Origin: Micromonospora sp. WMMA1363
Lineage (GTDB): Bacteria; Actinomycetota; Actinomycetes; Mycobacteriales; Micromonosporaceae
DNA: 64,000 nt
Direction: 5' to 3'
NCBI RefSeq assembly: GCF_030345795.1
Contig: NZ_JAUALB010000001.1
Coordinates: forward strand, 3,960,001 to 4,024,000
Part shown: piece after piece, positions 54,190-64,000 of the stretch
Layout of the letters: each line of letters opens with the position of its first letter
Numbering within the stretch: the stretch's first letter is position 1
The notes under the pieces: model-generated
Databases searched by the model: none
What the model was told of the DNA's origin: nothing
The model's input: only the letters and a program-made list of their open reading frames with translations
Made by a program: the position numbers and the translations under genes

Positions 54190-55180
54190 CCGCGGCGGGC
54201 TGCCCCCGCGGAAGCTGGGCGGTCTTGTCGTGGGGGCGCAGGGACTCGGCTGTCTCAGCCTGAGCTCGTTCTACGGCGCTACCGACCGGGCCGAGGCCAT
54301 CGCCACCGTGCACGAGGCGATCGAGCGCGGGGTGACGTTGCTGGACACCGCTGACGTCCAGGGGCTCGGCCACGGCGAGCGGCTCGTGGGTGCCGCCGTG
54401 GCGGGCAGGCGCGACCGTGTCCTCATCGCCACCAAGGTGGGGCTCGAACGGTCCGCGAGCGGCGAGTTCCTGGGAGTACGCGGCGACCGCGCCTACATCC
54501 GCAGCCGGTGTGAGGGGTCGCTGACCCGACTCGGCGTAGACCATCTGGACATCTACACCAAGCATTGGGCCGCGCCGGGCGAACGCATCGAGGAGGCCAT
54601 GGCGGCGATGGCCGAGCTCGTCGAGGAGGGCAAGGTTCGTCACGTCTGCCTCTCCGAGGTTTCCGCGGGGACACTGCGCCGCGCGCACGCCGTTCACCCG
54701 GTGGCGGCGGTACAGGCCGAGTGGTCACTGTGGACCCGTGGGGTCGAGGACGAGGTGCTCGGCGTGTGCCGCGAACTCGGCATCGGCATCATCGCCAGCT
54801 GCCCCCTGGGTCGCGGATTCCTCGCCGGGCAGGTCACCCCGGCGACCATCTTTCGGGACGAGGACTTCCGGCGTACGCTTCCGCGCTTCTCCGGCGGGAA
54901 CCTCGCCCGTAATCTCCGTTCACTGGAACCATTGCGGGCGCTTGCACAGCGTTACGAGCTGACGCTCGCTCAGCTCTGCCTGGCCTGGCTGCACCACCAG
55001 GGCGAGGATGTCGTCGCGATCCCGGGCACCGGCCGCCGTGATCATCTCGCGGAGAACCTGACCGCCACACGGGTGAGGCTCAGCGCCGGGCAGCTTGTCG
55101 AGATCGAGGCGGCCCTGCCCCCTGGTGCCGTGTCCGGGGAGCGCTACGGCGCTTTTCTCATGGGCCTGGTGGGCAACTGA
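54170..55180 (+). CDS. Aldo/keto reductase (Cvm1-like) lacking the catalytic Tyr
   Basis: 336 aa; GTG start inside the 3' end of the aminotransferase gene. TIM-barrel AKR signatures are GAQGLGCLSLSSFYG, GVTLLDTADVQGLGHGERLVG, VLIATKVGLE, LDIYTKHWAAPG, IGIIASCPLGRGFLAGQ and VVAIPGTGRRDHLAENL (NADPH site). In the usual D-Y-K-H tetrad the Tyr lies in DTADxYG; here the position is Gln (DTADVQG), while Asp, Lys and His are kept. The activity may be altered. An AKR (Cvm1) is part of the 5S-clavam genes of S. clavuligerus. Confidence 0.88.
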   Translation: MPGSSADRGGLPPRKLGGLVVGAQGLGCLSLSSFYGATDRAEAIATVHEAIERGVTLLDTADVQGLGHGERLVGAAVAGRRDRVLIATKVGLERSASGEFLGVRGDRAYIRSRCEGSLTRLGVDHLDIYTKHWAAPGERIEEAMAAMAELVEEGKVRHVCLSEVSAGTLRRAHAVHPVAAVQAEWSLWTRGVEDEVLGVCRELGIGIIASCPLGRGFLAGQVTPATIFRDEDFRRTLPRFSGGNLARNLRSLEPLRALAQRYELTLAQLCLAWLHHQGEDVVAIPGTGRRDHLAENLTATRVRLSAGQLVEIEAALPPGAVSGERYGAFLMGLVGN

Positions 55181-55187
55181 CAGAACG

Positions 55188-55219
55188 CCGGGGGCGCGGA
55201 TGGAGATCCGCGCCCCCGG
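55188..55219. terminator. Bidirectional terminator between AKR and oat
   Basis: A perfect 14-bp stem (ccgggggcgcggat / atccgcgcccccgg) with loop ggag, placed 8 bp after the AKR stop and 22 bp from the end of the convergent oat gene. Confidence 0.85.
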
Positions 55220-55240
55220 CGGTGTCGGCGCAATGCCCGC

Positions 55241-56431
55241 TCAGGTGGTGTAATGCGCGTTGAGACGGACGTAGTCGTCGGTGAGGTCGCATCCGTAGAC
55301 CGTGAAGGCCCCGTCCGCGATGCCGAGGTCGATACCGATGACGACCTCGTCCTCGGCCAGGTGCCCGGCGATGATCTCACGGGCTCGGGCGTCGTCGTGG
55401 TCGGCGCCAGCGCCGGTGCCGGTCGGCGGATAGACCACGGTCCCACCGAAGCGGATCGTCACCGCTTCCTGGTCGATGTCGGTGTCGTCGGAACACTTGC
55501 CGACGGCCATCGCGACCCGGCCCCAGTTGGGGTCACCCCCGTGTACGGCGGTCTTGACCAGCGGCGAGTTGACGACGGTCTTCCCGACGCGCTTGGCTTG
55601 GTCGGCGTCGCGAGCCCCGGTCACCGAGACCACGATCGTTTTGGTCGCGCCCTCGCCATCACGGGTGATCTTCTTGACGAGTTCGAGTGCGACGGATTCC
55701 AGTGCCCGTTCGAACTCTTCAGGGTCGACATCGCCGGCCAGGCCGTTGGCGAAGAGCGCCGCCGAGTCGCTGGTGGAGGTGTCGGTGTCGATACTGACCG
55801 CGTTGAAGGTCCGGTCCATGACCCGGCGGAAGAGGCGGTCCTGCTCTCCGTGGACCAGCCGGGCGTCGGTGGCGAAGAACGTCAGGAGCGTGGCCATGTC
55901 CGGCTCCATCATGCCGACGCCCTTGGCGATGCCGACGAGTGTGGCGTCGCCGATCCGGCGCACCTCGATCTTCTCGCGAGTGTCGGTCGTCATGATCGCT
56001 CGGGCCGCCCGCTCAAATCCGTTGTCGGCCGGAGGCTTGGTCAGGGCGGTGAGATGGTGTCGCAGGCCGCCCATGGGGTACTGCCGTCCGATGACGCCGG
56101 TGGAGGCGACCAGGAGTTCCTCCTCCGCCACCCCGGTGGCCTTGGCGGCGAGCGCACGCAGCTCACGCGCGTTTTCGGTGCCCTGAACTCCCGTGGCGAC
56201 GTTCGCGTTGCCGGCGACGACGACCACGCCACGAGCCCGCCCGTCGGCGACGGCCACGCGGCTCAGTGCGACGCTCGGGCCAGCGAAGCGCGACCGGGTG
56301 AAGACCGCGCTGACGGCGGCCGGGACTGTCGAGAACAAGATGGTCAAATCATCCCGGTCACCGTCACGGATGCCCACGTGTGCGGTGTGCACCGCGAAGC
56401 CGCGCGGCCCGGGAACAACGCTGTCGGTCAT
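55241..56431 (-). CDS. oat: Ornithine acetyltransferase (ArgJ/OAT-like) of the clavam cluster
   Basis: 396 aa from ATG 56431 (AGGAGGG upstream; earlier frame is non-coding). An Ntn-type enzyme that moves acetyl between N-acetylornithine and glutamate. KGVGMMEPDMA/TLLTFF is the self-cleavage site with Thr181 as nucleophile, the residue number I recall for OAT2 of S. clavuligerus. Other landmarks are STGVIGRQYPM, SIDTDTSTSDSAALFANG and HGGDPNWGRVAMAVG. Clavam clusters carry such oat genes next to cas, probably to supply or acylate pathway intermediates. Distinction from a housekeeping argJ rests on context (no other arg genes here). Confidence 0.9.
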   Translation of the reverse strand: MTDSVVPGPRGFAVHTAHVGIRDGDRDDLTILFSTVPAAVSAVFTRSRFAGPSVALSRVAVADGRARGVVVVAGNANVATGVQGTENARELRALAAKATGVAEEELLVASTGVIGRQYPMGGLRHHLTALTKPPADNGFERAARAIMTTDTREKIEVRRIGDATLVGIAKGVGMMEPDMATLLTFFATDARLVHGEQDRLFRRVMDRTFNAVSIDTDTSTSDSAALFANGLAGDVDPEEFERALESVALELVKKITRDGEGATKTIVVSVTGARDADQAKRVGKTVVNSPLVKTAVHGGDPNWGRVAMAVGKCSDDTDIDQEAVTIRFGGTVVYPPTGTGAGADHDDARAREIIAGHLAEDEVVIGIDLGIADGAFTVYGCDLTDDYVRLNAHYTT

Positions 56432-56527
56432 GGATAGGCTGCCCTCCTGAAGACGTCGAGCCGAGCAAGGACCATCATGCTCGACCGCGGTGGTCCGGCT
56501 ACCCCGCGCCGCTGTGGAAGCGGTTCG

Positions 56528-56560
56528 GCGCGGCCCGGGATGCCGTGGCACCCCGGGCGC
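56528..56560. terminator. GC-rich hairpin between cas and oat
   Basis: gcgc(gg)cccggg pairs with cccgggcgc around a 12-base centre, with two unpaired bases on the left arm. Within the 145-bp gap between cas and oat; it may reduce read-through from the ceaS-bls-pah-cas operon into oat. Confidence 0.4.
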
Positions 56561-56576
56561 GGTCGTTGCGGGCAGG

Positions 56577-58501
<1,925 letters not shown>

Positions 58502-58546
58502 TTCACCGTTCTTCTCGGTCGGAGGTCAGGACGCGGGAAAGCCGAG

Positions 58547-60067
58547 TCAGCTGACCGACTGGGACTGTCTTCCGGCGACCTTGTCGACGACGTCCGCCAA
58601 GTCCACGGCGTCCGGGTGCTCGCCGTTGGCGACGACTCGGCGGAACAGCGTCTGGAGGACGAGGTGCTTGGCGTGGCGCAGGTGAGACGCCGGTACACCG
58701 GCGTCGACGAGCAGCGCGGAGAACGCGGCGGTGGTGCCGGAGCCCTCGTGGACCCCGAGCTTTGGCCGGATCACGGTCGGGTGTGGCAGGAAGTCGGCCA
58801 TGGCGGTGCGCAACACCCACTTGTCCCGCCCGTGGCGGTGTTTGAGACCGGCCTCGAGCGAGGTCAAGGCATCCAGCACCTCGCGATCCCAGAAGGGGTG
58901 CGTGGACCAGTGGCCGCCGACCGCGGACAGGACGGGGGTCATCTCGTTGAGCCCGTCGAAGGTGGCCATGTCGTGGCTGACGGCCGTTTCCAGCGCGTGC
59001 AGTCGGCCCTCGCGGTGCATGCCGCCGAGTGGGATGTCGGCGCCGTAACCCGTGAGAATGCGTCGGGACGTCTCGTCGGCACGCAGGTAGAGCACCGTCA
59101 GCGGCAAAAGGTACTCGACAATATCAACGTTGGTGGTCTCCGCTGCCCAGACGGTGTGCGGCAGACGGGCCAGCAGATCGGCGGTGGACACCACGATCTC
59201 ACGGTGGCGCGTGGACAGGTGGTTGGCGACGAGTCCGGCCTCTGGGAACTCGTTGTGACGCTCGGTGCCCATCGCCAGTGTGTCGATCGTCCGGCCGTCG
59301 GCCGCCTCCACCGCGAGCGCCGCGATGCTCGACGAGTCGATGCCTCCCGAGATGACGACCAACGGAGTGTCCGTCCCGGTCCGGGCGCGCACACCGCGCC
59401 GCAGCGCGTCCCGGACCAGGTCGGTGGCGTCCGCCTCCGGCAGGATGCGACGCCCGAGCGGCGGCTTCCAGGTGTGGTGGACGTCGGTCATGCCCCCGAC
59501 GATGTCGATCTCCAGCACCACGCCAGCCTTCAGCTGGCAGACCCCTGGCAGCGCGTACATCGGCCGGGTGCCGGCGAGTCCGCCGGTGCCCGACGTACCG
59601 GCGAGGCTTTTCGCCTCTGTCGCCGCTGTGACCTGACCCGGTCTGGCAGTCACGTACAGCGGTACCGTACCCGCGTGGTCGGTCGCCAGGAGCGCGCGGT
59701 TCCCGGCGACCGCGAAGACTGCGAAGCGGCCGTTGAGCAGCCGGAACGCGTGCACCCCGTAGCTGTCGAGCAGCGCGAGTACCAGGTCGGCGTCACCGCT
59801 CGCGCCGAAGCCGTCGGGCAGCAGCGAGTGCAGGTCGGCCTGGTTGTAGAGCTCCCCGGCGAGCAGTACAGCGGTGTCGCCGCGGCGAGCCAGGGATCCG
59901 TCGGGGGCGGCACCGTGCAGCAGGACGATGTGCAGATGCTGCCTGCCCCGGTTTTCCCGTACCACTGTCCGGGAACCTTGTGCTGCGAAGGTCGGCCGGA
60001 GCGCGATCTCTGTGTCCTGTGAGGCCGCGGCCAGGAAGCCGGTCGCGGCGGGCAGCGTCGTGGTCAT
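58547..60067 (-). CDS. bls: Beta-lactam synthetase (asparagine-synthase-like)
   Basis: 506 aa. It closes the monocyclic beta-lactam of deoxyguanidinoproclavaminate from N2-(2-carboxyethyl)arginine with ATP. The N-terminus is MTTTLPAATG, so the Cys nucleophile of true glutaminases is absent, as in beta-lactam synthetases. The PP-loop is VISGGIDSSS (240-246). The catalytic dyad and Lys of the known enzyme (Tyr348, Glu382, Lys443) are found with exact spacing as Tyr341 (ILTGYGADIPLGG), Glu375 (GLNEMTP) and Lys436 (VIRPKLGVHEG). One base separates it from ceaS. Confidence 0.97.
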   Translation of the reverse strand: MTTTLPAATGFLAAASQDTEIALRPTFAAQGSRTVVRENRGRQHLHIVLLHGAAPDGSLARRGDTAVLLAGELYNQADLHSLLPDGFGASGDADLVLALLDSYGVHAFRLLNGRFAVFAVAGNRALLATDHAGTVPLYVTARPGQVTAATEAKSLAGTSGTGGLAGTRPMYALPGVCQLKAGVVLEIDIVGGMTDVHHTWKPPLGRRILPEADATDLVRDALRRGVRARTGTDTPLVVISGGIDSSSIAALAVEAADGRTIDTLAMGTERHNEFPEAGLVANHLSTRHREIVVSTADLLARLPHTVWAAETTNVDIVEYLLPLTVLYLRADETSRRILTGYGADIPLGGMHREGRLHALETAVSHDMATFDGLNEMTPVLSAVGGHWSTHPFWDREVLDALTSLEAGLKHRHGRDKWVLRTAMADFLPHPTVIRPKLGVHEGSGTTAAFSALLVDAGVPASHLRHAKHLVLQTLFRRVVANGEHPDAVDLADVVDKVAGRQSQSVS

Positions 60068-60068
60068 G

Positions 60069-61796
<1,728 letters not shown>

Positions 61797-61886
61797 CTAG
61801 GACGGATACTCCTGTGCCGGTCGGGACCCGCGGGTGGATGTGGTCAGGACGACCCGACCGGCTGACGCGACCCTGTGTGGGTGAAC

Positions 61887-61916
61887 TTGCAGGGACTTTG
61901 ACGATTGCCTTGAGTG
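61887..61916 (+). promoter_or_regulatory. SARP-type direct heptamer repeats, divergent promoter 2
   Basis: TTGCAGG (61887), TTGACGA (61898) and TTGAGTG (61910): starts 11 and 12 bp apart, the same geometry and the same middle heptamer TTGACGA as at 52664-52693. It sits in the middle of the 250-bp divergent promoter between ceaS and the SHMT-like gene. Confidence 0.65.
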
Positions 61917-62031
61917 ATGGAGTCGCGACGCGAGGTTCTGTCGCCGGAGTGGTCAGAACAGCTCATGACCCAGGCAAGTCGCGGAGAGCAATGTGAGACG
62001 GCACCCCGAACCGGTCATCGGAGGAGAGTCC

Positions 62032-63219
62032 GTGGATGTTCTAGAGATCCTGCGGGGCAAGGCCAGCCTCAACCTCTTTCCCATCGAGAACAGGCTTTCC
62101 CCCCGGGCGAGCGAGGCGCTGTCGAGCGATGCGAACAACCGCTACCCGTACGTCGAGGGACCCGTCACCCACTACGGCGATGTCATGGGGCTCGGCGGCG
62201 TGTATGACTACTGCGTCGACCTCGCCAAGGAGTACCTCGGTGCGCAGTATGGCTGCGTGCACTTCCTGTCGGGCCTACACACCATGTACACCGTCATCAC
62301 CGCGTTGGTGCCAGCGGGCAGCCGCGTCATGGTGCTCGACCCCGAGGACGGCGGCCACTACGCCACCATCACCATCTGCGAGGGCCTGGGCCACACCGTT
62401 TCGCGCCTGCCCTTCGACCGGGACAGCCTGCTGATCGACTACGAGCGGCTCGCCGACCAGCTGCGGCGGGAGCCGGTCGACGCGATCTACCTGGACGCCT
62501 CCAGCGTGCTGCGTCTGCCCGACGCCCGGGCCCTGCGCGCGGCGGCGCCGGACACGCTGCTCTTCCTGGACGCCTCACACCTGATGGGTTTGCTCCCCGC
62601 CGCTCCGCAGACGACCGTCCTCGACGGCGGGTTCGACACCATCCAGGGGAGCACGCACAAGACCCTGCCAGGCCCCCAGAAGGGCCTGATGGTCACCAAC
62701 CGCGAGGACCTCGCCGTCAAGGTAGCGGCACGAATCCCGTACACCGCCTCAAGCTCGCACGCGGCCAATGTGGGCGCGCTGGCCATCACCTTGGAGGAAC
62801 TGCTGCCCTGCCGGATCCAGTACGCGCATCAGATCGTCGCCAACGCCCGCGAACTCGCGGGTCGGCTAGCCGAGCGTGGCTTCGGCGTGGCGGGAGAAGC
62901 GTTCGGCTGGACGGACACCCACCAGGTGTGGCTGGACATTCCGGCGGAAGTCGGTCCGCACCGGTGGGGCCGGCTACTCACCCACGCGAACGTGCGTAGC
63001 ACCACCGTTCCGCTGCCGAGCAGCAATGGCCTGCCGGCGCTACGGCTGGGCACCCAGGAGCTGACACGAATGGGTATGAAGGAGCAGGAGATGGGTGAGG
63101 TCGCGAGCATCCTCGACCGGATCCTGCTGCGCGGCGAGGACCCCGACTCGGTGGCGGACAGCGTGGCAGCGCTGGTCGCGAAGTTCCCCGATGTGAAATT
63201 CGTTGGCGAGCCGGCGTGA
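62032..63219 (+). CDS. SHMT-like PLP enzyme (OrfA-like of alanylclavam set)
   Basis: 395 aa from GTG 62032 (GGAGGAGAG upstream; an earlier in-frame GTG at 61993 is weaker). Fold type I with serine-hydroxymethyltransferase character: NRYPYVEGPVTHYGDV, QYGCVHFLSGLHTMYTVITA, LFLDASHLMGLLP (cofactor Asp), and the PLP Lys in QGSTHKTLPGPQKGLMV. By family it makes or breaks a C-C bond at the alpha carbon of glycine-type amino acids. An SHMT-like gene (orfA) is required for alanylclavam, so it may attach a glycyl-derived side chain to a clavam aldehyde. Divergent from ceaS. Confidence 0.9.
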   Translation: MDVLEILRGKASLNLFPIENRLSPRASEALSSDANNRYPYVEGPVTHYGDVMGLGGVYDYCVDLAKEYLGAQYGCVHFLSGLHTMYTVITALVPAGSRVMVLDPEDGGHYATITICEGLGHTVSRLPFDRDSLLIDYERLADQLRREPVDAIYLDASSVLRLPDARALRAAAPDTLLFLDASHLMGLLPAAPQTTVLDGGFDTIQGSTHKTLPGPQKGLMVTNREDLAVKVAARIPYTASSSHAANVGALAITLEELLPCRIQYAHQIVANARELAGRLAERGFGVAGEAFGWTDTHQVWLDIPAEVGPHRWGRLLTHANVRSTTVPLPSSNGLPALRLGTQELTRMGMKEQEMGEVASILDRILLRGEDPDSVADSVAALVAKFPDVKFVGEPA

Positions 63220-63453
63220 CTCTTGACAGTTGTCGCTTCGCCGCGCCGTGTCGCACAGCTGGCAACCAGGCGATGTCTTCTTTCCCTCTGGTTTGCATGC
63301 GATGCAGCGAGCTGCCATGCTGGCTGTCCGAATAGGACGGAGCCATTGTCCGGAGTAGATGGTGCAGCTACTGCGGCTGTGACCGTTGACGCCGGAATGC
63401 AACCACTCGGCGTCGGGGGAACTGGCATCCTTCACGGCGCTTGGAGACTGCCC
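63220..63453. other. Intergenic between SHMT-like gene and dcd-like gene
   Basis: 234 bp, AT-richer than its surroundings (cttgacagttgtcgc at 63224; gtccgaataggac at 63325). The ttgaca may be a -35 box, but I do not see a certain -10. No gene is supported here. Confidence 0.35.
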
Positions 63454-64000
63454 ATGATTCTCACCGGGTCCGAGATCGCGCGAGAGCGCGCCAACGGCCA
63501 CATCACGATCGAGCCGTTCACCCCGGAGCAGGTCAACCCGAACAGCTACAACTTCCGGCTCGGGAAGACCCTGCGTGTCTACCAGCAGACGCGGCTCGAC
63601 GCGCGCCGGACGAACGAGTTCGACGAGATCGAGATCCCGGACGACGGATACGTGCTCGAGCCCGGGCGACTCTATCTGGCGCACACCATCGAGGTGCTCG
63701 GCAGCGAGCACTACGCGCCGACGTTCGCGGCCCGATCCTCGGTGGCCCGGCTCGGGCTCTTCATCAACCTGTCGGCGAGCCTGGGCGACATCGGTTACGT
63801 CGGCCAGTGGACGCTCCAGCTCTACAGCATGAACCGGGTCCGGGTGTACCCGGGCATCAACATCGGTCAGATGATGTGGTGGAAGCCGCGCGGCGAGATC
63901 CTGCTGTACGACGGCAAGTACCAGGGATCGGTCGGCCCGCGGTCCAGCGACATCCACGTGGACTTCGACAAGCAGTTCGCCCGGCAGCGATTCCCCGGGC
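63454..64000 (+). CDS. dcd: dCTP deaminase-like protein (3' end outside window)
   Basis: 182 residues visible. dCTP deaminases make dUTP (some also dUMP). MILTGSEIARERANGHITIE and VNPNSYNFRLG form the N-terminal strand region; FAARSSVARLGLFINLSASLGDIGYVGQWTL holds the conserved RSS.ARLG motif and the catalytic-Glu region, which here reads LGDIGYVGQWTL rather than the usual (D/E)PGF.G.W. The usual enzyme is about 190 aa, so the frame is nearly complete. It may be a normal nucleotide gene at the cluster edge or a recruited homologue. Confidence 0.82.
   Translation, partial: MILTGSEIARERANGHITIEPFTPEQVNPNSYNFRLGKTLRVYQQTRLDARRTNEFDEIEIPDDGYVLEPGRLYLAHTIEVLGSEHYAPTFAARSSVARLGLFINLSASLGDIGYVGQWTLQLYSMNRVRVYPGINIGQMMWWKPRGEILLYDGKYQGSVGPRSSDIHVDFDKQFARQRFPG

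Noticed and set aside
55241..56431. oat as the housekeeping argJ
   Set aside because: No argB, argC, argD or argF gene adjoins it, and it directly follows cas as in known clavam clusters. A dual role cannot be ruled out.
58616..60022. Plus-strand open frame of 468 codons opposite bls
   Set aside because: Antisense shadow: the minus frame has all beta-lactam synthetase motifs and GC-rich third positions.

Overview
The window is high-GC DNA (codon third positions almost all G/C; GTG starts are common). It carries type VII secretion genes, WXG100 proteins, a SARP regulator and a SCO5389-type protein, all typical of filamentous Actinomycetia. A Micromonospora- or Pseudonocardia-like host is plausible, but nothing here fixes the genus.

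1-21 kb is a type VII (ESX-like) secretion locus on the minus strand. In transcription order it holds a 736-aa secretion-associated protein, two WXG100 proteins, a 170-aa protein, a giant WXG-to-deaminase repeat protein, a 345-aa protein, a mycosin protease and EccC, which runs off the left edge. The giant gene is broken into four pieces by an IS1634-like element, an ISKra4-like element and an IS256-family element. A cytochrome P450 and a small partner gene follow.

21.7-46 kb is a mosaic region. It holds two identical IS3-family copies (4-bp target duplications) and three identical ISKra4-like copies (9-bp duplications, one of them inside the giant gene). It also holds a secreted ferritin-like protein with a long His/Lys/Asp/Glu repeat tail, a decayed SDR, an ATP-grasp gene split by an IS, and a GYD-domain protein. 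A cobalamin riboswitch precedes cbtB-cbtA-fhuF-like. There are two paralogous XRE-cupin regulators and relics of a thioredoxin reductase/MFS fusion, an NRPS and an IS256 transposase. An epoxide-hydrolase-like lipoprotein, a DinB protein, a CooC-like ATPase and a SCO5389-family protein complete it; the last two share a 16-bp promoter dyad.

46.1-63.2 kb is the most important part: an apparently intact clavam (beta-lactam-type) biosynthetic cluster. One minus-strand block encodes the early pathway in the order known from Streptomyces clavuligerus: carboxyethylarginine synthase, beta-lactam synthetase, proclavaminate amidinohydrolase, clavaminate synthase and ornithine acetyltransferase. All catalytic residues I could check are present. 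Around it lie homologues of genes linked to 5S clavams and alanylclavam: an SHMT-like enzyme, a threonine-dehydratase-like enzyme, a class I/II aminotransferase, a class III aminotransferase, an aldo/keto reductase and a large SARP. An APC-type exporter and a nitroreductase are also present. No clavulanate-specific late gene is visible. My reading is a 5S-clavam (possibly alanylclavam-like) pathway. Two divergent promoters in the cluster carry three TTG-type heptamers with the same 11+12-bp spacing, a plausible SARP operator. The window ends inside a dCTP-deaminase-like gene.
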